Origin: Otis tarda
Lineage: Eukaryota > Chordata > Aves > Otidiformes > Otididae
NCBI GenBank assembly: GCA_026413225.1
Contig: CM048553.1
Coordinates: 47,904,001 to 47,968,000 of the forward strand
Direction of reading: 5' to 3'
DNA: 64,000 nucleotides
Shown: positions 40,901 through 59,640 of the stretch, in pieces
Numbering within the stretch: position 1 is the first letter of the stretch
Layout: every line of letters starts with the position of its first letter
The notes under the pieces: model-generated
Told to the model about the DNA's origin: nothing
Database searches by the model: none
What the model saw: the letters and a program-made list of their open reading frames with translations, nothing else
Program-made: the position numbers and the translations under genes

Positions 40901-43900
40901 AGCTTAATAACAACACTATAATATTCCCTTCTTTCCTCCAAGAGTGCCATTGTTATTTAAAAGCATAACATATCCAATACTGGTGTATGTTAGCAGTAGA
41001 CAAGGAAAAATATTTAAAGCCACAGAAGTACTATGTGTATGTGTCTCATCCAATGAAGAAATAAACCTGACAATTTCTGGAACATATATGCTGCCCAGTT
41101 AGCAGGAGGTGTAGTTTTCTGTTGCTATTTCAGAGATGTGTAGGGCAAGCATTAGAGAAAGATTACTGTAAGTACAGTTCAGATATTCCAAACTCTAGAA
41201 CGATATGATTTCCTACATGTGTGGGATAGTCATGAAGCATTGCCTAGAAACAGCTTTTTTACACTGTTTTCTGGAGGATGGAGATAGGGGAACAGGGTGT
41301 CACAGACACTATGCAAAAATAATGTGCTTTAGTCAAAGAGAAACGTTTACCAAATAAGCATCAAGATAAATAAGGCTTTCCAACTTCTGTAGTAAAATAA
41401 AAGTAAAAATAATAATAAAATAAAAGTAAAGTAAAATAAAAATACCTGGTATGCTTCAGCAGCAGATGACAAAACCTGTTCAACAGCACCATCAACAAAG
41501 ACTCCCTTCTTGATGTGTTCTCTGAGAAAGAGTCCAGCTGAAGCAGAATCTAGCAAGTCAAATATCTGCTCATTGTAGATTTCAATAAATGAGCATTTGC
41601 AGAGAAAACTCTTTCCACTGCCAGCCTGAAAAACACAGTAATTTACACTATAAACAGATTTATTTTATTAAGTCTGGCATTGTATGGCGGTGAGTCTCTT
41701 TTTACACGTATCTAAAGCTACTAGTTTGCATACATGTTCTGCATGCTAGACATTTCTGATGCTCAGATGACAACCAACATCTAGAAACCTAGATGCATTT
41801 TTAGACTCAAAATATAAGCACACTTGTGTCTGAAGAAAGTGTACTATAATTTGGTAGAGTAGTGGATGCAAGCATTTCTTACTAATAAATTTGATGCAAG
41901 ATGGCATAATCCTGGAAACTTAACTGCTACACACCCAGCTTAACAAACAGCCTTAGCTAATCTTTAATGCAAGACATGACTTTCACTGCAATAATAAGTA
42001 TAAAATAAATGTACCTTTTCTTTTTCACGTTCAATTAGAAAAAATAAGTACTCAAAGCTCCGTGGAATTACACCTCTCAGACTGTGAGTGAAATTATCAG
42101 AATCAGATGGTCCTAAGGAGAATTTTAATTAAAAAAACAAATAATTAATCAGTACTACTCAAGATTAACAGTTGACCTTTTCAAGATATCATTATAGAAG
42201 ATTTCAGCAACCACATTTTAGTCAATTTATGGCAAAACCACAGACAAAACGCAATAAAATCAACTTTCAAGATCTAAGATGATATTTCATAATCACATTT
42301 ATATGTAGTCTAAACGACACTTGTGAAAATTTATTTTACCTGCCCATAGGTTACCTAAGTCTAAAATAGTATAAACTGCTTTGATTTCCATAGAAAACAT
42401 GTACAGATGTGCAAGTATGCCGATACAGCTACCTCAAGCCTGAGAACCAGAAAGGTGGGGCGGATTTGTCCCTATGTTTAGTTAGTTTCTATGTAGTCCT
42501 TAGAAACATGTCAGCCAAACAGGTTTTGGTTATTTCAGTAACTTTCTAATGTCAAGTACAATATTAATGCATTTAAAATCACCACTGTATGAAGAACAAG
42601 ACTACAAGGGGATCCTTTCATATAGAGAGGGCTTAAATTTCTAGTTAGGTAGGAAGCAGTTGTTTTGAAAACTTCACTATATTTTAATATGGAAGACCCT
42701 TGAATACTAGAATATTTTTCTACACATGCAAGGGATATCAGCCAAACCAGAAAACCACAAAATCTACATCTTTAAAAAGACAGAGGAGAGTACCTATACA
42801 TCACTCTTTTGATATGAAACAAAAACAACTGCACTAAGCACTACACCATTTCTTAAACCTTAAATTTATCTGCAGGAAGACGAAAATCTAAATAATTTCT
42901 GGTGTTTGAGCAAGATAACATTTCAACTCAAGACAAAAATCATTAAGAAATCACTGAAGGATTAAGCTCTCATGCACTTACCCATCATAGTAAAGGTTTT
43001 TCCTGACCCAGTCTGGCCACTAACAAAAAAAAAAAAAAAATTCAGATACAGCTTTATTCTGATTCTGAATTTTTCATTAGTCTGCATCTTTTAAGGAGAA
43101 CTCACAGAGCTTAAAATTAAAAAAAAAAAAAAAAAATCTTCTAAATGGAACATAAAAAGAGATAGAGGCAAGTTGATAAATCAGTCAGCTAAAAAGGTAT
43201 AAAAACAGAACAGCAAATTTGACTGTGAAATTCTGTTAGATAAATCACCTTTTCTCTCCCCCGCCACCCACCATTTTCTTCCTTAATTCTGTTGGAAAGG
43301 GAAATAGTGGAACTTAGAATTAAAATGAAGGCTTTCAAACATACACATTAAACTAATTTTTGGATTAATCTTTTGGGTTTTGTGCCACTCAGTAGCACAT
43401 ACAAACCCATAATGAGGAAAATACTTTTAAGTTTTAAGTACTTTTTAAAATGCAGTTATTAATCATACTAGAGAAACTTCAGGAAAATTTCACTTCATTC
43501 TTCCACATTTTTATATTATAACAAAGTAGACTTACCCTCATAGTTTTGCAAATGCTGTGCTAGGCTAAAAAAATCTAGTAAGGTTTGGATTAGATCAGTC
43601 CTTCAAATTAGCATTTTTAACCAAAGTGCATACTCAGTTTCCAAAATGAAAAAATATTGAGACTTAATATGATATTTGTGCTGCTAGTCATGAATATCTT
43701 TCTACCTTGAAAATATTTTGAAAGTTAAAATTATCATTCACGAGTTCTCCCACAGGCAGCTAAGATTCACTGAAGAGTTGAGTTGGCCAAATATCAAGTT
43801 AAAGTGATTTTCATTCCATTTTACTATGGACATACTGAAAGCAACTAGCTTTCTTTTTAACAATACAATAAAACTTTTAAGTTTTAGACAAACAATAGTA

Positions 43901-46900
43901 ACATTGAAATGAGTTTGCAATCCACATTATTTACCTTAAGTATTAGAAGCATAACACCTACAGAGTCCTCCAAAAGAGGAATAAGAAGTACTCTTCAATA
44001 TTGCAGGAACATTCCCTATGTTGTGCTGCACTAAGGAAACTTTCAAAGCTGACTGTAACATTAAGCAGGCTCTGGCACTTAAAAACACAACTACTCATTA
44101 ACAGAAACTCCTTAAGTGTTGCATTTGCTATGAAATACCAATAAATAACTTACTATGCAAAGATGGTTCCATTGTAGCCATTCATACAAGATTCAACAAT
44201 ATTTTTGGCCACACTTGAGAACACTGACTCCTGGGGACAAGAGAAAGAGAAGGCACTTGGCACCAGTCATTTAAGTATCTCTTCTATCAGTGTTTTCTAT
44301 GCCATAACTTTATAATGTATAAAATAGAAGCATTCCTTAAGGCTAGACAGGTATCATGACTCCTGGAGTTCTCACAGCAAAACAATACATCCTAGGTCTT
44401 TGTGACATAAATCACTCCCTCTTAAAAAAAAAAAAAATATTCCTTGTTGATAACTGAAAGAAAAATAATAAAACTCAGCATCATCGTAACAGCTTTTAAA
44501 TATACATTATATTAATTTTGGTCCTGTGTGTTATATTACGTTATGTGGTTTATACTGTTAATAGGTCACAGTTGAGCCTATGACACTTATGAAATCTAGT
44601 TAACGTTCAACATTTGCCACTGCACAATGGTGCATTCAACAAATCTGCACAACTGTCAGCCTCATCTATTTTCATGTATTATTCTTAGACCTGCAAGAAG
44701 AGCCTAGCTACAAATAACAGCCTAAAGTGGGTGGGCTTTTTGGGGGGTTTTGGGTTTTTTTAAACATAAGTTAAATGGAACTGAAGTCTTAGAGGAATTA
44801 AAACTATGTTCAGAATTTAAAACAGAATATTCTAAAAAGTAAATTGAAGGATTTTCCTTCCCATATTACTTGTCCCAGATGAACAATGCTTCTTTTTAAG
44901 AGTCAAATGTATGAGAAGCAAATACAACAAATAGAATATAAACTCATAAGTTGCTAATGTACAAATCACATCTTAATATTAGCTACTGACTGACAGGTAT
45001 TTTTATGTGTTTATCTCAGCAGGGGGTTTGTTTTCTGTCTATATAACAATAAAAGCTTCAAATAAAAGCTTCAATTTTAACACAGCTTTAATTAAATAAG
45101 TTAATGGTTAAAAAAATACGTTAAAACTATTACAGAGCAGAATTTAGTACATTTCTATACTATAGTTACATGTTACCAATCTGATCACTGCAAAAAATAA
45201 GACATAAGGCATTACATTTTTAGAAAAGTTTAGTAGCAGTTGCCAAAATTTGGGGAAAAACTGCAATACTGTTATGAGATTCTGGAAGTTATTACCTGTG
45301 TTGTGTCCATATTTGCAACATAATCAAAAGTGAAGATCTTTGGCTCGGGCTTTGAATGCAGACGGATGGTATTTGATGAAAGAACAGATAAACACAGGCC
45401 TTGATCTCCATCGGTTAACGCAGTTCCTTCTGAAGGGGGACGTACCCTTACATAAACTTTGATAGCATCACCTTCAACACTAAATGAATATTTATCCATT
45501 AGATCACTTTGAAATAGATCTATCAACTGTTTGATAAAATTAAAACACAAAAATCAGATTAAGCATGTGTAGTCATACAAAGGTCTCTCCTGAAAATATA
45601 CTACTGCTAGCTGTACACATCAATTCATTACAAGTCACAGATTTATTAAAGGTAACAATGTGGCAGATTTAAAAAATAAAGAACATGAAGTTACTGGCAT
45701 TTGTTGCTGTTGCATGTAACTTCAGCTCTAAAAGAACACATTTCACATTGAACTTAAGATATATAAAACCACTGTTACAATAAAGGTTTTGGTAGTTTCT
45801 AAGACATAAGTGCAAGGCTTCAAGTATCCTTCTTACTACTGGAAGTTATAAAAGACTTTACAGATGGAGCAGATGATGCTACATTCCAGCAACAAAGGTA
45901 CTAGCATTTTTCTTTGCTGCTTGCAAGAAGGGAAAGAACAACCAATTCTCCATCCATGAATCCAATAAAGTACAGCAATGCTTACATCTAAAAGCTCCTT
46001 AACCTATTTCATCACTGGTGGATGCACCAGTAAATTTAGCTTGAATAAGTGACCATGCATGAACATTAAAGCTTTGAGGAGCTCTGGCATAAATACCAGT
46101 ATACTGATATAATATCAAAAAATTAAGTTCTTATGTGAAGTGGCAGCAGACTTGGATTTATTTTACTTTGTTCTTTCTCAAAAGGCAGTTATAGCATGAG
46201 CGTGTTGTAACTATTACTGATTTTTACTTTTGGTAAACAAAAGAAAGGAACAGAATAGTTTTGAAAGTGAGGGAAGGACTTCATGACTGAAATGTGGGGT
46301 TGGAGTGTGGCAAGGGAAAGGGCTAAAAAAGAAAAACAGGAAGTAGCTGAAAAAGGGAAGATGTTGTATTGGATTTAAAACACAACTCACTAACTTGCTA
46401 AATATTTTTTCATTAGATAATATTATTCCGAGTTGTAGCAGAAACTGTTTATGTTTAGAATAGGGCTTTTTGTTTTAGCTTAGGACTTCCTCACAGAATT
46501 GAAGTTCCTTGTGGAATATTTTTCAGAGAAATTCTAGAGTCCAGCTGTAGAATTAGTGAACAAATGAGAATTTACTCCATGGCAACATTCCAATAGGAAT
46601 CTGATGTCTCAGAACTTTTACGAGAAAAGTTAAGAGAACTTTTTTTAAAAAAAAAACAAAAACCAAAAAACAACTATTATGAAGTTCAAAGAGAATGGCA
46701 AGAATCTTGTGCAGGAAAATGTTGAAAGAAGAAGAAACCTTTAAATTATTTTAGAGTTATACTAGGTTCTATTTGCACTTGTTGTGCAATGTGTTTATTC
46801 AAATATGGGAACTGGTCAATATTACTTTACCTAGGTGAGTTCAACAAAGGTAATGCAGAGTCACGTAAATCTCCTATAAAATAAAAGTGAAACACATACA

Positions 46901-48536
46901 AAAGTTAAACAAGATAAAATTATTGCTCAAAAATTCCCATTTAAATACTGTAAGCAGTGCTGAGAGAAATAAATGGAGAGCCTTATAAATATCCATTTCA
47001 TGCATGAATCAGAAGTGCACAAAAATATTTAGTAACTATCGTCCTTTGACAGAAAGTTTGCAATTTCTTGCAAAGGTACAGAAAGCTCCAGTCCTGCAAT
47101 GTGAGCATGCAGACACCTGCAAATGTATGTGCAATGAGTAGTCTCTTAAATTAATATATATAAGGTTTTGCAAGTGTTTTGGAGAATTAGGAATATAAAT
47201 GTTAATAGTAAAATATATTGCTATTATGTTTTAAAAATCGCTAACTCATTGCAGATAAAACAACAATACAGCATGAAATAGTTTTACTGACATGACTGCA
47301 AAAACACAATTTCCTAAATTAGCACAACTGGGTAGCTATATAACTTTCACTTTCATGAAGTGATACTGAGCGCTCTGTAATGCATAAAGCTCTTCTGTAC
47401 ATATGAGCATTGTTTTGCACAACTTCACATTTCAAGGAGATGGCACATACTACCGCACAGATATGACGACTTCTTTTTCACTTAAGGGTGAATCTAACAT
47501 GAAATTATTACACATAGGCTAGTCAAAATATTAACTACCCTAGCATAATCAAATTTTAAAAATAAGTAAAATTACAATGAAAGATTATTTACCAAAATAT
47601 TCCCACAATAAAGACCTTGTAACATCTCTAAAAGTGCACAGGTTCTGTTGCAGGAGGATCCCTTTAAAAGTAGGATTAATGCTGATATGCAAAGGCACTC
47701 ACCTTCTGATTAACACACACAGCACATAAATATCCTGCCGCTGCTATACGAGCCTACCTGCTTTGATTTACACAATAACATTTCAGAAGTGTGCTAACTT
47801 ATAACTCGGTCATTTACTCTTCAAACACACAAGGTGTCAAAACGAGCTGGGACAAGAAATGTAGTGCATTTTAAAACTGAAATAGGTACTTGCACAGCCT
47901 GAGCCTTGGGAAATGACCGACTCTCAGCTAACTGTTCTTAGCTGCCGTTTTAAAGGGCTGCTTTCACTTGAATGTTTGCGAGAGGCTGCAGTTACAAATA
48001 TGGCAGCTAATTAAAACCCGATATCATTACAGAAGATGATTTTATAAAGGCCGGACGGTTGAGAGCAGCGGAGTTTGTAACGCCATCTCGCTTGGGAAGG
48101 CTGCTCACAGGTATCAACCACGAGAAGGCCTGGGGCAGATCGGAGCCACAAGCACTTTGTGGGGCTTTGTGGGGCCGGGGTCACCCCTCTCCTGGCCGTT
48201 GCTCCATTCCCGGCACCACCGGGGTCAGCGCGGCTGCCCTGCGGGCACTCCGGGATCGCAGTCCCCGGGGCCTCGGCCCCTCCGTGGGGCACCGAGCCCA
48301 GCCAACACGGCCATACCCCTGCCTGACCCTGCCAGCTCTTGCCCCTGAGCGGTGCCCCGCCGGAGGTGGTCGGCCTCACAGGGCAGAGCCGTCCCTCGCC
48401 CGGCCCGGGGCACTGCTTGCAGCGAGACCTCCCTCACCGAAACGCCCCGGTCCGCGCCCGCTGCCCGCACAGATGGAAAACATCCCTCAGCCCCGCGGCT
48501 ACTCCCTCCTGCCTCACCTCGCACGCCGGGAGCCAT
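11235..48536 (-). CDS. KIF15: KIF15, kinesin-12 mitotic motor (34 coding exons, 1400 aa)
   Basis: KIF15 is a plus-end-directed, ATP-driven kinesin that cross-links and slides spindle microtubules and backs up Eg5/KIF11 in keeping the spindle bipolar. I joined 34 coding exons by reading acceptors, donors and phase. They total 4203 nt, giving 1400 aa against about 1388 in human. Order: short N-terminus, motor about 24-365, then a heptad-rich stalk to the C-terminus. Motor motifs are intact: P-loop GQTGSGKT 108-115, switch I NRESSRSH 229-236, switch II DLAGSE 264-269 and YRDSKLT 314-320. Conserved stalk blocks include [14 protein letters not shown] and [11 protein letters not shown]. The ATG at 48536 has an ACCATGG context. 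The gene shares its promoter with KIAA1143 and lies head to tail with TMEM42. Coordinates of the exon groups are given in separate entries. No frameshift or internal stop was found. Confidence 0.95.
12325..14567 (-). other. KIF15: KIF15 intron 32-side gap (between exons 31 and 32)
   Basis: Apart from LTR copy A, this 2.2-kb intron is AT-rich unique sequence. No further repeat family, RNA gene or exon was recognised. Confidence 0.7.
12545..13153 (+). mobile_element. Solo LTR of an avian endogenous retrovirus (copy A)
   Basis: This is a 609-bp block starting TGTGGCCTGATTTC and ending GGGCTAAACCACA, with TG...CA termini. It has a TATATAAG box at about 12792-12799 and an AGTAAA just before the conserved 'ctgtcttcatctcaacccatgag' region, typical of an R/U5 boundary. 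No gag, pol or env sequence adjoins it, so it is a solo LTR. Only AGT is shared directly at both edges, so the target duplication is degraded. It lies in KIF15 intron 32, antisense to KIF15. A second copy is at 54617-55219. The family name is not asserted. Confidence 0.88.
15275..17836 (-). other. KIF15: KIF15 intron between exons 29 and 30
   Basis: This 2.6-kb AT-rich intron has no mobile element or exon that I could recognise. Several open frames of 60-70 codons are uninformative. Confidence 0.65.
23484..23718 (+). mobile_element. CR1 LINE 3' fragment
   Basis: The sequence runs from 'gattagatattaggaaaaaattctttac' through 'ggttgtccagagaggtggtggatgcc' to 'ggtcccttccaacccaaaccattctaggattctat', the canonical 3' end of avian CR1 in plus orientation, including the terminal octamer-like repeat. 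It is about 235 bp, lies in the KIF15 intron between exons 23 and 24, and is antisense to the gene. Confidence 0.93.
24001..24031. repeat. Poly(A) tract
   Basis: A run of about 20 A follows two AAAT units, inside the KIF15 intron between exons 22 and 23. No attached element was recognised. Confidence 0.8.
25983..27408 (-). other. KIF15: KIF15 intron between exons 19 and 20
   Basis: This 1.4-kb intron is AT-rich and includes an A/C-rich low-complexity block at about 26761-26830. Nothing else was recognised. Confidence 0.65.
29612..29812 (-). mobile_element. CR1 LINE 3' fragment
   Basis: The plus strand reads 'aatcatagaatagtctgagttggaagggacc', then 'tagtccaactcccttgcaaggagcagggac', and ends near 'cacccttattgtaaaaaatatc'. 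This is the reverse complement of the CR1 3' end. It is 5'-truncated, about 200 bp, lies in the KIF15 intron between exons 16 and 17, and is in the same orientation as the gene. Confidence 0.92.
30889..33238 (-). other. KIF15: KIF15 intron between exons 14 and 15
   Basis: This 2.35-kb AT-rich intron has a perfect 11-bp inverted repeat with a 4-nt loop at 32477-32502. No exon, RNA gene or recognised mobile element was seen. Confidence 0.65.
32477..32502. repeat. Perfect small inverted repeat (stem-loop)
   Basis: CTTTGTCCTTA (32477-32487), loop TTAG, then TAAGGACAAAG (32492-32502). It is preceded by two direct copies of TAATTCTTTG at 32461-32470 and 32472-32481. Function is unknown. It lies in a KIF15 intron. 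Confidence 0.8.
33981..35075 (-). other. KIF15: KIF15 intron between exons 12 and 13
   Basis: This 1.1-kb intron contains a locally less AT-rich stretch (about 34240-35000) with pyrimidine-rich text. No gene or element was recognised in it. Confidence 0.6.
36103..37849 (-). other. KIF15: KIF15 intron between exons 10 and 11
   Basis: This 1.75-kb intron has no coding signal. It holds one copy (37091-37111) of a 21-bp word repeated exactly at 41375-41395 in another KIF15 intron. Confidence 0.65.
38695..44230 (-). CDS. KIF15: KIF15 coding exons 3-9 (motor domain core)
   Basis: Exons on the minus strand: 3, 44230-44154 ([15 protein letters not shown]); 4, 43019-42982 (P-loop [12 protein letters not shown]); 5, 42112-42015; 6, 41625-41446 ([13 protein letters not shown]); 7, 40706-40497 (switch I and [11 protein letters not shown]); 8, 40402-40277 ([25 protein letters not shown]); 9, 38817-38695 ([18 protein letters not shown]). 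All borders are GT-AG. Phases after exons 3, 4 and 5 are 2, 1 and 0, and the rest are 0. All catalytic motifs of an active kinesin motor are present. Confidence 0.95.
38818..40276 (-). other. KIF15: KIF15 intron between exons 8 and 9
   Basis: This 1.46-kb intron contains a short near-tandem duplication of 'atcatctaagag' at about 38876-38915 and an A/C-rich run at 39488-39522. No other feature was seen. Confidence 0.65.
41388..41445. repeat. AAAAT/AAAGT low-complexity repeat beside KIF15 exon 6 donor
   Basis: An interrupted AAATAAAAGTA-type tract abuts the exon 6 donor. On the gene strand the intron therefore opens GTATTTTTATTTTAC and continues T-rich. Confidence 0.7.
43024..43041. repeat. 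KIF15: Homopolymer tract at KIF15 exon 4 acceptor
   Basis: About 17 A on plus (T on the gene strand) form the polypyrimidine tract directly before the TTAG of the P-loop exon. Confidence 0.75.
45048..45074. repeat. Short tandem duplication of a 13-bp unit
   Basis: AATAAAAGCTTCA occurs twice head to tail, inside the KIF15 intron between exons 2 and 3. Confidence 0.7.
45296..45519 (-). CDS. KIF15: KIF15 coding exon 2 (start of motor domain)
   Basis: This exon encodes residues 7-81. The motor begins at about residue 24 ([12 protein letters not shown], beta-1 and the RxRP nucleotide-pocket motif), and the exon ends at NMDTTQ with CAG|GTAATA. The acceptor at 45521-45520 (TTGATAG) is weak. It was chosen because it alone joins exon 1 in frame: the CAG at 45529-45527 gives an early stop and the TTTAG nearer the motor shifts the frame. 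The 13 residues [13 protein letters not shown] before the motor do not resemble mammalian KIF15. Confidence 0.85.
45520..48517 (-). other. KIF15: KIF15 intron 1
   Basis: This 3.0-kb intron is AT-rich apart from the last 0.5 kb next to exon 1, which belongs to the CpG island. No repeat family was recognised. An alternative 5' exon cannot be excluded by eye. Confidence 0.65.
48518..48536 (-). CDS. KIF15: KIF15 coding exon 1
   Basis: This exon has only 19 coding nt, encoding MAPGVR plus one base, and ends CGAG|GTGAGG. MAPG at the start agrees with mammalian KIF15. The 5' UTR continues upstream in the shared promoter island. Confidence 0.82.
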
Positions 48537-48591
48537 GGTCCCCGCCAGCCCTATCGGCCCCAACGCCTCCCCGCCCACCGACCACCTCTTC

Positions 48592-48603
48592 AAAATGGCG
48601 GAG
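48592..48603 (+). promoter_or_regulatory. YY1-like site
   Basis: AAAATGGCGGAG is close to the YY1 promoter consensus AAGATGGCGGC, common just after transcription starts in CpG-island promoters. A weaker reverse match (GCGGCCATTT) lies at about 48672-48681. Confidence 0.5.
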
Positions 48604-48605
48604 CG

Positions 48606-48619
48606 TTTGAATTTGGCGC
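48606..48619 (-). promoter_or_regulatory. KIF15: E2F consensus adjoining a CHR-like element
   Basis: On the KIF15 strand GCGCCAAA (48619-48612) matches the E2F consensus TTTSGCGC/GCGCSAAA exactly, and TTCAAA (the complement of TTTGAA) follows at 48611-48606. A second CHR-like TTTGAA, in KIF15 sense, lies at 48594-48589. This fits known E2F/DREAM and B-MYB-MuvB control of mitotic kinesin genes. Occupancy is inferred. Confidence 0.6.
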
Positions 48620-48738
48620 TAAGAGCCGCAGGGCAGCATGGCCCCACCCCTTCCTCGAAGCCACCATGGGCGCGGCCATTTCATTCTATATCCTCCCTCC
48701 CCGCTCCCGGCCACTGGTTGGGAGTGCTGTCGCCCCCT

Positions 48739-48746
48739 TCACGTGA
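48739..48746. promoter_or_regulatory. Palindromic E-box TCACGTGA
   Basis: This is a perfect 8-bp CACGTG palindrome of the USF/MiT-TFE type, followed by CGGGGG, about 130 bp upstream of the KIAA1143 ATG. Confidence 0.5.
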
Positions 48747-58306
<9,560 letters not shown>

Positions 58307-59640
58307 GAGTTGTATTTTTTAATATGTTACTTTCCCTTCTAGGGATCTGTGTAAGATTTGAGTTTTTTCCTAGTAATTGAAGCATGGTGTCTTGAGTTTT
58401 CTCTTACTTTGTTGTAGTCCAACTAGAGAAACATAGTATAAAACTAGCAAGAGCTAAGGCTTTGCAGTTCAGATGGAACTGTATGAGTAATATGTGATGT
58501 CTTTATTTTAAAAGATAATTTAACCACATGTGTAGAAGCTATTCGAGGTCACAAATGAGTAGCAAAATATACCTGTACATATCCAGCTTATGTAATTTTT
58601 CATCAAAACATTTTTAAATGTCCTTCATTATTAAAAATATATTTGCTCTGTATTTACTGACCTTAGTTGACAGTTGCATGTTTTTTACCCGTTATTGTTG
58701 ACTTGATATTCAAAAGACAGAGACTTTGCTGTGGAACAGAAACTGAAGTTTTCTGTCTCATAGCTTAACAAAAGTTTGCACTAACTTTTGCTTGTGTGGT
58801 TTGGCAGGTTAGCTCTTTGCAGAGCCCTTGCAGTGAGTGAGCCTGCAGTTGCTAAAATAATGTAGTCTTAATCCTGTCTTTGGTGAATGCAGTTTAAGAA
58901 GCATCAAATTAATTTGAATTGATTGTGCTAGCAAGACATAAAAATTTTGATTGTAGTTGATGGTATCAACTAATGTGAAAGAAAGATGCCTAAACCCTTG
59001 GAGACTGTGCACGTTGCTTATCACCAAAGTGTTGGGCTCAATGGTTTGGTGGTAGGGGTTTTTTATAAGTATATTTGTTCCAGTTGGCTACATATGTGTT
59101 CAAAATTATTTGGAATCTCAAACAGCTTATTTTAAAAAATGTATTTACTCTTTAAGCTGTGGAAAAGCATTATTTTGGTTTTCTTTGACTAAGAAATTGT
59201 GAACAGGAAATGTAAGTCAATAAATGGTACAGCTGTGTTACAAAGTTTAAGTTTTTTCTCAGTTGCCCATGTACAGTACACTGAAAGTGACCATTTCTGT
59301 ACTGTTTATGTAACAGAATGTGCTGAATTAAAAATTACACTGAGCTGATGGAATTGGGGAGAACAAGGTGGTATAAATGGGGCTAGTGACTTTGAAATTA
59401 TTTGGAAGTATGATGTGTTCTGTAACCATATTTAAGCAAGACCTGAGACTGCTGCAGAATTACAGGGTATGAGGCAATGAAACCAGTTCTGCTGCTGCAT
59501 GACAGGACATTCAAAATTATTTGGGCTGTAAAGCTTCATTGAGGAGCAAATTTGACGTTGCTGTGTGAAACAGCTGGTTTTAGTTTGTTAATCTGGTATT
59601 AAACAATAAATCATGTTTTCTTAAAGTGGTCCGAAGATAT
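58307..59640 (+). other. KIAA1143: KIAA1143 3' UTR (predicted, end uncertain)
   Basis: AT-rich sequence follows the stop. AATAAA hexamers at 59219-59224 and 59605-59610 are candidate poly(A) signals. Which is used is unknown. Confidence 0.5.

Noticed and set aside
48225-48647. KIF15 start at an upstream in-frame ATG (about 48647) giving a longer N-terminus
   Set aside because: The frame does pass through the chosen ATG, but MAPG at 48536 matches the family start and has an ACCATGG context. The upstream part contains the E2F/CHR and YY1 sites and is likely promoter or 5' UTR.
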